Program-made: the position numbers and the translations under genes
Shown: in pieces, positions 1 to 10,805 of the stretch
Layout of the letters: the number at the start of each line of letters is the position of its first letter
Numbering within the stretch: position 1 is the first letter of the stretch
NCBI GenBank assembly: GCA_947652605.1
Contig: OX393577.1
Coordinates: forward strand, 30,011,466 to 30,075,465
DNA: 64,000 nucleotides
Direction of reading: 5' to 3'
From: Elmis aenea
Lineage: Eukaryota > Arthropoda > Insecta > Coleoptera > Elmidae
The notes under the pieces: model-generated
What the model saw: only the letters and a program-made list of their open reading frames with translations
What the model was told of the DNA's origin: nothing
The model's database searches: none

Positions 1-897
1 ATGGGTAAAATACGTTTTTTTTTTTCATTTTGTGACATTTATGCCGAATTTACATTGGTATCGTAGCTAATGCAAGTTACTAAATCAAGTAGCTAAAGCA
101 AGTTACTAAATCAAGTAGCTAAATTATGCGTCTACACACAATTTAGTGAAATTGTTTAGTAAACTGACAGAATATGTGGTAAGGAAAAAAGCGTGTGTGG
201 ATTAAGATATGGTTATTAAGAAGGAAAACACATGGGGTTTCGTATAAATGATGTTAAAAGAGCTTGCCAATGAAGATGTAGTAGAATACTTGACATTGAC
301 GGTTAAAAAGTGGTGTGGACAGGTTAGGTTACTTGCTCAAGTAAATAGAAATTACTAATCACTAAATTGTTTACTTGCGCAAGTACTAAACAAAAGTGTC
401 TACACGTTGCAAGTAGCTAAATTTAGTTACTTGAATTTAGTTACTTGCATTAGCTACTATACCAATGTAAATTCGGCATTATAAAAATAGGTAAGCAAGT
501 AATATCTCATTTAAAAGACGGTAAAAGCACATTTAACTATTCCATAGCTAACTTCGCGGACCATAAGAAAAAATGAAATTAGGGGTAATATCTCGAAAAT
601 GGTAGGTTTAAAAAAAAAATCTAAAATAGCAGTTACATTCTCCAATAAAAAGTACCTTAAAAAGTACAAATAAAATTGTTCTAATGATTAAGACAAAAAA
701 GTTATGAAAGAAAAAAGAAATTTGATATTTTCATATTTTTTGCTATAACATCTGAAGCACGAGGAATTTTGTACTTTTAAAAATTGATTGTGGCTCCTCT
801 CATACTAAGGAATAATTCATCTAATTTAAACAAACCTGTATCTCTTATAATAAGCGAGATCCCCATGCTGGAATGTAATCTGGGACACTCAACCATT
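1..897. repeat. Arm of a fold-back (palindromic) repeat, family B, interrupted by a MITE
   Basis: Positions 1-41 and 479-897 together match one arm of the complete palindromic element at 16180-17514, including the run from GGTAAAATACG through AAGCAAGTAATATCTC and AATTAGGGGTAATATCTC. The 840-890 part matches, in reverse, the outer end near 16200 (CTCGCTTATTATAAGAG). Only one arm is present in the window, so the other arm is either left of the window or lost. Non-coding. The match is by eye; identity looks high but was not computed. Confidence 0.7.
42..478. mobile_element. PIF/Harbinger-like MITE with TTA target duplication
   Basis: Terminal inverted repeats TGCCGAATTTACATTGG at the left and CCAATGTAAATTCGGCA at the right flank 437 bp of non-coding DNA. 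TTA occurs directly outside both ends (39-41 and 479-481). The paralogous repeat at about 17250-17275 carries the same sequence without the insert, giving a natural empty site. The 3 bp TTA duplication is typical of PIF/Harbinger. The interior near both ends repeats the words AAGTAGCTAAA and GCAAGTTACT. No transposase is present. Confidence 0.75.
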
Positions 898-1327
898 TTG
901 GGCTTAAAATTTACCTACGTGTTATACGCGTTTACTGCTTCTTTTTATTTAAACTAAATTAAATTAATAGGAGGGATCTGTCGACGACTTCCACCAACAC
1001 GCAGTCAAGTAAGAAACAAATCAAATTTAGTCAGCCTTAACTAAAAACAAACTAACAGAAAGTGTCGGTGACATTTTTTAAACTTATTGCTTCGAGTACT
1101 AAATTTTTGATAATGGCAAAGGAGAGCTTGCCGAAAAGTCTAGCTAATTTAGTATTACGCGGGTAAAGCCCAAAAACCATTTTAAAAATATAAAACCACG
1201 AAAATATAAAAAGAAAAATTTGTTTAGCTATCTGTTTATAAATTTGATTCAGGTATTTTTGTAAAAGGTCTCATATCTAAGTTTTTCGTCCAGAGGTACC
1301 TTTCTTTCGTATTATTTGCCCTATAAG
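898..1327. other. AT-rich interval, no gene seen
   Basis: No coding frame or RNA gene is recognisable. The part 1110-1190 (ending AAAACCATTTTAAAAATA) loosely resembles 1900-1975 within the hAT element at 1715-2620, which suggests a very old repeat relationship. Confidence 0.5.
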
Positions 1328-1714
1328 CGGGGACTAAAAACGAAATATGATATTTCGTTTTTGTTCTTTACGTTCCTACCCATAAAATTTAGTTTTCGTT
1401 TTTGCGAACCGCAATTTAATAACGGTTAAAATCGGTTTTACAGTTTTTTTTTAATTCACTATCTTGAGGACCTATTTTTTCTTAGTCACCTTTTCAAAAT
1501 TCAGAACAGATAACTTTCTAAAGAACGATCGCCAAATGTCAAAATGACAGTGTTGGTAACCCTATTAAGACGATGAAATCCCAATTAATCGAATAGTCGA
1601 TTATAAATAGATACATACTTCGTTTGTATTAATGTAATTCTGCATAGTTCGCCTTTAAATAAAGGTTGTAGCTATTTGCACCTACAGTAGGTATGAATAA
1701 TTGGCTATTTGCAC

Positions 1715-2620
1715 TAGGGATTGTAAATTTACCGACTTTTTGAATTACCGGTAATTCGGTAAAACTGTCAATCTAAACCGGGTCACCGGTAATTTACCGG
1801 TAAACCATATTATTATATATATTTATATTATATGGTTTTTTTTTAGATTTTTCCGGTTACTAACATTTTTAATATATTTTTGGGAGTTTATACGCGGCTC
1901 CCCTATAGTGAGAACTAACCGAAACGTCGAGCCAATTTAAATATTACCCGGATCAACTCCGAAAACCATATTAAAAATAAATATATTTATATACATTTAT
2001 TTATTATGGAACTGATTGAGATAGTTGAAGCCTAAACCATCCCAATCAATTTCATACAATATATCAGTTAACAGCCATCAACGCAATAAGTTTTTTATGA
2101 AATATTAATATAATATAAAACAAGTATATGTTACAATATAAAATAAAAATATTACAAAAAATATAATCCAGCATTACAAAAAACACATGAAAATAAAACT
2201 ATTCTGAACATAAAATATAAAATGATATAGGTAACATAAAATATGTTGTCAAACTATTAACAATATTTTTTATTTTAAACTTTTCTTAAAAAATAAGCAC
2301 GTAGAAAACATAATTTATGTAAACTATCGTCTCCTAATTGCGACCTAATTTTTGTACAAAATAATCCAGCCGCGGAAAAAGCTCTTTCGAATTCTACTAC
2401 GCTTGTTGGTCGAGTAGTGAGTAAACAATCATATTCCATTTGTATGTTTTCCCTTATTTTTTCTCTTTAAAAATACGTATTTTTTTTTCGATTATTTGAG
2501 TTAGATTTTTATCATGATTAGAAAGATATTGTAAAATTACCGGAATTACCGGTAAAAAACTGGCAAATTACCGGTAAAATTTGAAGAGCATTTTTTGCGA
2601 TTTACCGATTACAATCCCTA
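1715..2620. mobile_element. hAT element with 8 bp target duplication ATTTGCAC
   Basis: The ends are TAGGGATTGTAA and TTACAATCCCTA. ATTTGCAC occurs at 1707-1714 and again at 2621-2628, a perfect 8 bp duplication diagnostic of hAT insertion. The subterminal regions contain repeated ACCGGTAATT words, the kind of motif hAT transposases bind. The 906 bp element still carries the very end of a transposase gene on the minus strand (2275-2439) and is otherwise deleted. It sits inside the minisatellite arm of the larger inverted repeat, so it is younger than that structure. Confidence 0.85.
2275..2439 (-). pseudogene. hAT transposase C-terminal fragment (dimerisation region)
   Basis: The minus-strand frame encodes 54 residues and a stop. 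It contains the pattern of the C-terminal hAT dimerisation (hATC) domain: PTS, then a version of the SERxFS box read here as FERAFSAAG, then KIRSQLGDDSL and LCFLRAYF just before the stop. In-frame stops lie just upstream, so only the last exon-sized piece survives inside a 906 bp hAT element. The family is clear; the fragment cannot encode an active enzyme because the N-terminal zinc finger and the catalytic residues are missing. The stop codon is at 2275-2277. Confidence 0.75.
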
Positions 2621-2688
2621 ATTTGCACCTACTGTAGGTAGATACGAATAATTGGCTATTTGCACCTAATGTATAGGCATATACCGCT

Positions 2689-3886
2689 TGTAACTGAGTT
2701 ACACCCCCTTTTTTACTTTAGTTTCAATTTTTCATAAATAAACTTTTATACAGATGATATGTGTAAATACTGGGTTATATGAACACATGTACACTATTAT
2801 TTCAATTCCGGTTTCGTCGGAAATTACCCTAACTTTGTTATTTCAAATGGAACACCCTGTATATTTTATATTTTTGGAAAGAGGAGGCAACTTTGAATAC
2901 AACTGCATCATTTTGATTAATTTTAATAGACTCAAATAATATTTGGCCAAATATTTATTTTCCGTTACCTGCATAAATTGAATATTATTATGACTTATGA
3001 CAAGTGTCCGAAAAAGGTTTTTCGTACATTTTAATTAACAGTTAGGTTACTTTAATCGGTTTTGAAGGTTGCAGACTATTTCTTGACCAATAACATATAT
3101 TTGTGTTGAAAGGCTGCCTGCCTCAAAGACTTAAAATATTATAAAAACTTATTTAGATATTCTAATAATCGTAGTATACTGTGCATAATTGCAACAAATT
3201 ATCACTAACTTTTTTTATTAAATAACTATAAGTTACAACTATTAATTTGTTTTGTTGCACTTTGGCACAGTGTACTGCGATTAATAGGATATCTTAACAA
3301 GTTTTTATAATATTTTAAGTCTGTGAAGCAGTAATCCAACAAAAATATAGGTTATTGGTATTGTTAAATTCGTCAGGAAATACTCTATAAGTGCATGTAC
3401 TACTGCATTTGCATTTGTCAAAAAAACTATTTGCAATCTTCAAAACCGATTAAAGTAACCTAAATGGCAACTAAAATTTACAAAAACATTTGTCGGACAC
3501 TTGTTGGCAAAATAAAATTCGATGTATGCAGGCCACGGTTCACTTAATAAAAAAATAAATTATTGTTCAAAAATTATTTAAGGTTATTTAAATTAACCAA
3601 AGTCCTACACGGTAGAGGGACTTATGGCTAAATGAAAATAAAAAAGTAACCAAACCAGTGCAGTTGAATTCATAAGTGCATCCTCTTTCTAAAAATGTAA
3701 ATATATATAGGGTGTTCCATTTGAAATTACAAAGTTAGGGCAATTTCCGGCGAAACCCAAAGTGAGATACTAGTGTACATATGTTCAAATATTCCGGTTA
3801 TTTACACATATCATATGTCTAAAAGTTTATTTATGTACAATTAAAACTAAATAAAAAAAAGACCTTAGTTACATCTGGTATATACC
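2689..3886. repeat. Fold-back element, family A
   Basis: The left arm reads ACACCCTGTATA near 2850 and GGAAAGAGGA near 2880. The right arm repeats these in reverse near 3690-3715, with matching outer ends GTAACT. The arms are roughly 200-400 bp long and decayed. Related copies lie at 7057-7560 and 48998-49890. The short open frames inside are chance frames in the arms. Confidence 0.7.
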
Positions 3887-4010
3887 TATACAGTAGGTGC
3901 AAATAGCCAATTATTCGTACCTACTGTAGGTGCAAATAGCCAATTAATCGTACCTACTGTAGGTGCAAATAGCCAATTATTCGTACCTACTCTAGGTGCA
4001 AATAGCCACA
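3882..4010. repeat. 33 bp minisatellite, about 4 copies
   Basis: Four head-to-tail copies of a 33 bp unit with core AGGTGCAAATAGCCAATTA followed by TTCGTACCTACTGT. The units are nearly identical; one reads TTAATCG for TTATTCG and the last has CTCTAGG for CTGTAGG. The array forms the right arm of the 1657-4017 inverted repeat. Confidence 0.85.
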
Positions 4011-4709
4011 ACCTTAAATAAAAACAAATTTGCCCTGATTATTTTGGTAATAAATGTGAGCTATTAAATGTTTGTGATGAATTTTAAATTTTATTTACAT
4101 TTTTGTTGCTGTTTCTTTACAATCGTTGGACCCCGCTAACTTGTAAAAATATATGTTCGGTTTTGATCATTATGGACGGCATAATTTAGACTAGCGAATC
4201 GCCGTATTAAATTTATCAAATTGTTAAACCCATTTTACATATAACCAAGTGAAATTTGTGCATTTTCTTTAGTATAACACCCGTCAGGTGCAAAAACACC
4301 CTTTTGTTGTCCAATCAAGTGTATATTATTTATTAATAATCCAATCAACAAATTAGAAAGAGATAATATCTGCACCGTACCTGGTGTTGCCCGAAATTGC
4401 AAGTATTAGCAATAAAGTTATTAATACATTATGTATGTACCTACCTATATTGATATTGTATGTGGAAAAAAGTGAAGCTCGCTTATTTCAAGTGAGATAT
4501 GTTACTCTCGGGGGGTCCCCTCGGCATAAACGGTAAATTCGCGATTATGTTCAATGAATAACAATTAAATAGTGCTAAAACCGGTTAAAAAACAGGTTTG
4601 CGGAATTATTTATTTCGTTTTCGTTCTTAAACGAAAATAATAATTTTGTTTTCGTTTTTATACAAATTTTGGTTAAACGTTTCCGGTCTCGTTCCACTCT
4701 CAGTCCCTG

Positions 4710-6078
4710 CTTATAAGTGATATAAAATGTTAAAAAAACATGGGTATTTAGTTATCCAAAAGAGTTTAGAGCTCCCAAGATTTTTATTTGAAATTGAAGT
4801 TTTTTTACTCATACTTCTTTCTTAAAATTACAATGCGTGTTGTATGCCAATACTTTTTACGCGGGTAAATAGGGAAATTGAGTTCCATTAAAATAGCCAA
4901 ACGGCAATAGAAACGCAAGTTGTACAATTATTGTTTATTTTCTCATATTACCTTAAAAAGGTTTTTTGTATTGTAATTAAATGAATATTAACAATAACTA
5001 ACGATATGTCACGCTTATGTAAGCGTCTAACGAACGGCTTCTAATTATTCAAAACTTTATTGTAACAAAACAACTCCAATGGGACGTGACTGTCATACGC
5101 AAACTCATTAGGTAACTGTAGAAGAAAGAAAAAGCTTATATTCAATTTGAACAACCAAATTAAAGATTAAAAATGACGACAAGGGTGAAGTAACGCTATA
5201 ATTTCTAAAATACATAAATTAGAGCATATTTCACGGGAATGGGCGAAAGCAGCGCATCTGTTTTAAATTGAGGCGGTGATTAAAATTTAAAGGTACTTAT
5301 TTAACGTAATGCAAAACGTTAAGAGTACTTTGCATTTAATTTTTAATTATTTAAAGTTAGAGTGTAGCGAATGGAAGAGAACGGGGATTGAGAAAAGATT
5401 TGACTCCCAGTTGAAACGGTAGTTAAAAGGTATTAGTGGCTTTTAGAAAACGAGGTCAAAATATTGATAGCACTCCAAAACAATACACTTTATATTCTTT
5501 GTTACAATGCCCACAACAGGATAACGTAAGAATTATTTTCATTATTATTGTAATAAAGCTGGCATGGCTACATGTGGTTATAAGTTTAGCTTTGTTTATA
5601 ATCTATAACAATGAACGCAATAACCAGATATCTTCACATAAATTCCGGCTATTGTGAAAATGGTGTTAATGTCTGCACACACATTCAGCTAGCCGTTTAT
5701 GTAGCACGTGCTAATTACTGTGGAAGATAAGCAACAACAAGATAAATCAGAATACGTACAACAAAATAGAATGGAACAGATATTGCAAGGTAAACCCACG
5801 TCGAAGGTATTATAACCGCAATACACACATGTAATAAATAATGGAACGCTCCTTACCAACAATGTTCATGCTAATGAAGGGAGTATTAATACAACCAGTT
5901 TATTATATTAATTAAACGAATTCGATTTCCCTTTTACTACGTATCTTTCGTTAACTTTAAAATTGGTTTGTTTTTTTTACGCAGCGAGACTATGAAATCT
6001 AATCTTGAATTCATCTGTTATAGTTTATAGTGTTTTTACAACAATTATATCCTACTTTTAATCCGACGAAAAATAATA
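4710..6078. other. AT-rich non-coding interval, nothing recognised
   Basis: No conserved protein signature, RNA gene or clear repeat was found. A short open frame around 5436-5657 has no recognisable composition or motif and I regard it as chance. Confidence 0.5.
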
Positions 6079-6416
6079 CTACCTCCGTATCAAAATTATT
6101 GTCCGATTTTCAAACTTGATTTGAATTAAGAAAATAAAAAACGATAAAATATTTTTGAATTCATATTGTGAGTGTCATATTAAATATAAGTCAGCTAGTA
6201 TGCAGTACTTCACTTTGTCACCACTAAATGACATTATGGCGCTATTAAAAACATTTGAGCTTTGAAAGTATAAACAACAATCACCCGCTGCTATTAAGTA
6301 TGACATTAGTTTAAAGTGTTTAAAGGGTAAGAATTAACGTGAATTTTTGCAATAGGACAATTATTTTGATACAAATAAACTGCAACAATCGGACAGTCAT
6401 TTTGATTCAGAGGGAG
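6079..6416. mobile_element. Stowaway-like (Tc1/mariner) MITE
   Basis: The left end is CTACCTCCGTATCAAAAT and the right end, read inward, is CTCCCTCTGAATCAAAAT. TA dinucleotides flank both ends (6077-6078 and 6417-6418). The repeats extend inward through TTGTCCGAT. The 338 bp interior has no coding capacity. TA duplication and a CTCCCTCCGT-type terminus are the textbook features of Stowaway MITEs, which are mobilised by Tc1/mariner transposases. A second, subterminal copy of the right repeat (GGACAATTATTTTGATAC) lies just inside the right end. Confidence 0.8.
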
Positions 6417-6418
6417 TA

Positions 6419-7056
6419 AGTGGTTTACTCTGCTGTTCATTAATTAATACAGTGTCAAAAAATTAACGTACCTATATCGCTTAGATGTCCTTAAAAAATA
6501 CACGCTTATAATAAAAGATGTCTCTCTAGTTTTTTTTTTCACTCGATTTTGTTTTGTTTTCCACGGTTTCGTTATTATGATAATTAACTTCATTATTTTG
6601 AACAAATTCGAGTTTAAGCATGGGGATCTCGCTTATTATAATAGCTAGAGTATAGGTTTAAATTTGGCAAAGTTGCTAAATTTTGTGCTTAATAATAATC
6701 TGAAGAGAAGTTGGAAGTATCTCAAACGGTATCTGAGAAAATTAGGAAAAACCGGGAAATACGATTTTTGAAAATCGTCTATAACTCCTTTGGACTATGC
6801 AATATTACAAATGTGTAAAAACATTGCCCAAGCAACTTTTTAAGCCGAATCAGATGGTGGTCACAAATTTTTCCTAGATCGATTCGTTTTTGTTTTATGA
6901 CAACCAACTTTGTTTTTTCTTATGGGGGCAATTTTTGCTATTTACATAATCAAATAGCATTTATTTTTCTGAATCCATTGATGTATCACACATGGTATGT
7001 TACTTCTTCTTTCATTGTTAAATTTGAAAAAATAAGTTTTTAGCAATAACAACTAC
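6419..7056. other. Decayed repeat sequence, no gene
   Basis: The segment near 6620-6660 (GGGGATCTCGCTTATTATAA) matches the outer part of family B fold-backs near 840-890 and 16200. The rest has no recognised content. Confidence 0.45.
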
Positions 7057-7560
7057 CGGGTGTAAATGAAGTGTGGTACACCCCCTTTTTTTTCTTTAGT
7101 TTTGATTTTAGATAAATGAAAATTTAGACATATGATATGTGCAAAAATCCGGGCTTTTTGAGCCCTTGCACACATTTGTTTCACTTCCGGTTTCGCCGGA
7201 AATGACTCCAACTTTGTTATTTTAAATGGAACACCCTGTATATTTTTACATTTTTGGAAAGAGGAAGTGATTTTGGATACAAATGCACTATTTTCGTTAA
7301 TTTTTATAACCTCAAAATTTTTTTTAAACAAAATTTAGTTTTTTGTTAAGGGTGCCGTGACCTGCACAAATTGATTTTTATTATGTCAACAATTGTCCAA
7401 AAAACGTTTTTGTAAATTTTAAATGACATTTAGGTTACTTTAATCGGCTTTGAAGGTTGCGGAATCGGTTTTTTGACAAAAAGTCAATTTTTTTAAATGG
7501 ATTCATGGTACTAGCAGTTATTTAAATGGAGCATCTTTTAACGAATCCATCAATACCAAT
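7057..7560. repeat. Family A fold-back, partial copy
   Basis: It shares GTGGTACACCCCCTTTTTT, the CATATGATATGTGC word, ACACCCTGTATAT and GGAAAGAGGAAG in the same order as 2689-2950 and 48998-49260. The inner part (TTAGGTTACTTTAATCGG) also matches 3043-3065. The facing arm is not clear here. The open frame on the minus strand lies wholly within the repeat and is not a gene. Confidence 0.65.
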
Positions 7561-7627
7561 AACTTGTATTTTTATTAAGAATCTACTTCAAAAATTTCAA
7601 ATTATTGTGAAAACTTATTAAGAGATC

Positions 7628-8165
7628 CTGTTAATTAATTAACCCCCATGCAAAAAAAAACAACGACTAACTTGAAATATCGGTAAATTATGATGGTCGT
7701 AATGTAAAGTGTTAAAGTTGCAAATAAAAAAATTAAAGGCAGAATAACATTTTAATACATTATTAACAATATTTATTACCCTGTAAAATACTTTACAAAT
7801 GTAAGTTTATTTAAATAAACCATAAAGTTTACAAGTTTACTAATTTTAATCCTAATCCTATGATGTTAACATAATTCCAAATTGCTGCATGATGGCCAAA
7901 ATTGTGCGTTCAAAGGTAACACCCGAAGAAGATTGAATTGTTAATCTGCCTTAATTTCTTTTTTTTTGCAACTTTATCACTTTACATTGCGGCAATTATA
8001 ATCTACTGTTAATTCAAGTTAGTCGTTGTTTCTTTTTGCACGGGGGGTTAATTGTCTGGGGTTTTTTTACACGGGGGGTTATTTGTGCGGGGGTTATTGG
8101 TCCGGGGGTTATTTGTACAGGGTGTTATTGTCCGGGGGGTGATTGTCCAGGGGGTGATTGTCCTG
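7628..8165. repeat. Fold-back element with G-rich minisatellite end
   Basis: The left arm (CAACGACTAACTTG near 7663, then GTTGCAAATAAAAAAATTAAAGGCAGA-type sequence) is repeated in reverse near 7935-8037 (CAAGTTAGTCGTTG). Beyond the right arm a short tandem array of GGGGGTTATTTGTCC-like units runs from 8038 to 8165. The left side has only one copy of this end unit (AACCCCC). Non-coding. Confidence 0.7.
8038..8165 (+). repeat. G-rich minisatellite, ~17 bp units
   Basis: About seven imperfect units of the form CGGGGGTTATTTGTC follow one another; each contains a run of four to six G. In a very AT-rich window this clustering of G-runs on one strand is striking and could fold into G-quadruplexes. 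It sits at the outer end of a fold-back element. Confidence 0.75.
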
Positions 8166-8265
8166 TTACCGTTTATTCACATACACTGTAATGAAAATGT
8201 GAACTGATTTTAAGGCATTTTAGTTTTCAGGCTTTAAATATGAGAAATAAACGCAAAAATATTTT

Positions 8266-8326
8266 CTTCCCGGCGCCCCCCAAGACTGGCGCCAGGGGCA
8301 TCGATACCCCCTTGCTACGCCATTGA
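8266..8326. mobile_element. Solitary hAT-type terminus
   Basis: The segment ends GGGGCATCGATACCCC then TTGCTACGCCATTG. Read inward it begins CAATGGCGTAGC, the common hAT end also found in the complete MITE at 11911-12050. No matching left end was found, so this is one end of a broken element. A similar lone end (GTTACGCCATTG) occurs near 25393. Confidence 0.5.
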
Positions 8327-8572
8327 TGACAACGTACTTTTTCAAATTGGTAAAAAAGTTTATAAAATAATCTCAAAAACAAATAAACCAAACTTTATTA
8401 TTTAACGACAAATGAATAATTTTTTACAAAAAAAAACTACCAAAATAACAAAGATATCAACGAATCAAACAAATTATTTTGTCTGTCTGTCTAGTTCCTT
8501 GACATTTGTTAATCGCTGAACGAATTAAATGAAATTATATAGGTGTAGATATGGAATCTCAAAAAAAAAGAA

Positions 8573-9150
8573 GTACAGGCTGATCCAAATTCGATGGGAT
8601 TACACGGGTATCTCGCTTAATGTTCAAGATAGAGAAACGACTAAATTACCAAAAATGTGCATTTTTTTGAGACAAACTCAGAACCGTTTTCAAAAATATT
8701 CTAGCATTTCCGGTTTTCCAGTAATAAGAAAAAAGTGTTTTTTTGTCATATTAATGTGTCGTGTCTCCGTTGTTGATGTACATAGCAAAAAAAAATTATG
8801 GAGATTATATTTAGATATTTTAATGTAAAATTCGATGATACTTTAAGAAAATTTACGCCTGCCGTTTAAAAGTTATGACACAAAATTTCTTTTTTTTTAA
8901 ATGGAAACTATAGTTGGCTATGACCTATTTAAATTCCTTATTTTTTTCTCATTCCAAATATATACGGGTTGATGTATTTATTTTTAATAATACGCAAGTT
9001 ACGAAAGTTTTTTAATTTGTTTTTTTTTTTTTAAGAAAAACAGTAGGCTGTGAAAACGAAAAAATAACAAGTTGTAAAACCTATTAACACTCATTTCGTA
9101 CAAGTTACGAAAGTTTTTTAGTCTATTGTCGAGATAAATATTATATATAT
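8573..9150. repeat. Dispersed repeat family E, copy 1
   Basis: Starting TACAGGCTGATCCAAATTCG, this segment matches 57277-57840 over most of its length, including ACTAAATTACCAAAAATGT and TTGATGTATTTATTT. Its second half also matches the interior of the fold-back at 27529-28376 (27850-28080). The open frame at 8529-8828 overlaps the repeat and is not a gene. Confidence 0.7.
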
Positions 9151-10233
9151 TAAAACATAAGATAACAACAATATAGTCGGGATCAGCAGTTATGTAGTAT
9201 ATGGTTGTTTATCTTATGTTCTAATATTTATAATGTTTCCCAAAATGGTTCCACGAAAAATTTCAGGGCTTTCGCTTATTTGTTGGTGTTCCGTAATGAT
9301 ACATACTAAAAATCATCTCTGTAGTTATTAGAATTCCTGACAGTATTTTCCAAATTTAAAAAATAAAGATAATTATCTGATATGTTATCCATTTAGAGTA
9401 AAAAAAAAACAGAATTTCTGGCAGTGAAATATGAAAGTTTAATTGTGGATAATTCTATATTCTCAACAACACTTTTCTGGTAAAAATTAATAACCACCAA
9501 AAAGTCAGCGTAGGCGTGGGAGATCGTTACTCGAAATCGGCTATTGACACTCTCAACAAAAGTCCACTTAAAATAAGCAGAAAACGTTGAAATGGAAATG
9601 TTTTTTATAACTTTAATATAAATTGTAACAATATTTCACTGTGGGGAAAAAGTATGAAGATATTGTTTGCGGATACCATTCATCTTGATTATTAAAAGTA
9701 AACCGTTTAATACGGTGATTAATCCAAACTTAACAAAAAAAATGTAAACTTAAAGCAGATTTCATTTTCATGCGCACTGCAGAAAGGTTGATCAAATAAT
9801 TAGTCGATGTTTAAAAACTCAATCAGAACAGGCAGTAGAAACGAACTTCAAACAGCATATGACATATAGTACCTACCTGACAAATGGCCAGTCGAAAATT
9901 ATCAACAGGTTAATCTCTAATCAAACAATGTCCAATCAAAAAAAAACGTGGTAAACTATAACTCAGACTGTTTATAATTCGTATCTGAATAAACTGATTA
10001 GTTATTGTAAATTTTGTGACTAAAAGCAACTTGCAATGAACATATTTTCCAAGAGAGTTTAATGTTTAATTTCTAATAACGTATTTTTTCCATAAACAGT
10101 TTCACAGCTTCGCGCTTATGAATTTACTCACAATATTTGCTAATTTGCAATTTGTATTATATACAAGCCAAGAAAATCAGAAGCATACGGTGGAAAAGAT
10201 AAATTCGACAGATAAATTGGCACGCAAAGAACT
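9151..10233. other. AT-rich non-coding interval, nothing recognised
   Basis: No gene, RNA or clear repeat was recognised in this stretch. Confidence 0.45.
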
Positions 10234-10507
10234 TTTTCCGACGACCACTATGTAAAGCGAGTGATTTCGCACGACTTACTACTACTGAAAATGACAAATT
10301 GCGCATGACACCGGAAATTGTGTGCAAAGTGCACTTTGCGTGTGTAAAGTGACGATTTCCGCTACATTACACACGCTAAACGCGCTGTCAAGTTAACGTG
10401 AAGAAAATCTAACCTCACAAATGTCAAGTGTCACCAACGTCAAAAAAATGTTATTTTCACAATTTTTTTGCAGAATTAATGATTATGTCTAAATGGTCGT
10501 CGGAAAA
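10234..10507. mobile_element. Small MITE with TTTTCCGACGACCA ends
   Basis: TTTTTCCGACGACCA at the left is mirrored by TGGTCGTCGGAAAA at the right across 274 bp of non-coding DNA. A target duplication could not be settled, so the superfamily is unknown. The interior is unusually rich in CpG (GCGCATGACACCGG, ACACACGCTAAACGCGC) for this window. Confidence 0.55.
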
Positions 10508-10508
10508 G

Positions 10509-10636
10509 CATAGTGTACAACTCGTGCTGAAAGAATATTTCACACTCGTATGACTGAGCCACTCGCCTGACGGCTCGTGGCTCAACTGTCATACTCGTGT
10601 GAAATATTCAGCTTTCAGCACTAGTTGTACAATATA
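10509..10636. repeat. Near-perfect 128 bp hairpin palindrome
   Basis: The left half (TGTACAACTCGTGCTGAAAG, then ATATTTCACACTCGTATGAC) is mirrored on the right (GTCATACTCGTGTGAAATAT, then CTTTCAGCACTAGTTGTACA). The loop is only a few bases around 10570 (CGCCTGACGG). It abuts the MITE at 10234-10507. It would fold as DNA cruciform or, if transcribed, as a miRNA-precursor-sized hairpin of about 60 bp. A hairpin-type MITE is the likeliest origin. Confidence 0.8.
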
Positions 10637-10805
10637 CTATTTTGAACATAAAATACTTTACAGATTTGTATAAAACTGTGTACGAAAAACAGTAATAAAA
10701 TAATAATTAAAGAATCTTTAAAGATAGACAAAGATAAAATTGTTGTATAATAACAAACGACAGTTTTAATTTAGAAATGAATTAGAAAACTTCATTTAAT
10801 TAATT

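Larger units (their letters stand above)
1657..4017. repeat. Large inverted repeat with 33 bp minisatellite arms
   Basis: The left arm starts AAGGTTGTAGCTATTTGCAC near 1663. The right arm ends with its reverse complement near 4014. Both arms carry a 33 bp motif built around CTACTGTAGGTGCAAATAGC. The left arm has one to two copies, split by the hAT insertion at 1715. The right arm has four copies. The motif contains the short palindrome CCTACTGTAGG. It looks like a transposon whose terminal repeats grew by internal tandem duplication. Confidence 0.6.
1328..4709. mobile_element. Probable hAT-like element, host to further insertions
   Basis: The left end is CGGGGACT and the right end, read inward, is CAGGGACTGAG. 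The 8 bp outside them are CCTATAAG (1320-1327) and CTTATAAG (4710-4717), a 7 of 8 match, as expected for an old hAT target duplication. The subterminal parts on both sides are rich in TTTCGTTTTTG-like words. Most of the 3.4 kb is later insertions: an inverted repeat with a 33 bp minisatellite, a second hAT (1715-2620) and a fold-back (2689-3886). No transposase frame of its own is seen. The terminal similarity is short, so this could be coincidence. Confidence 0.5.
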
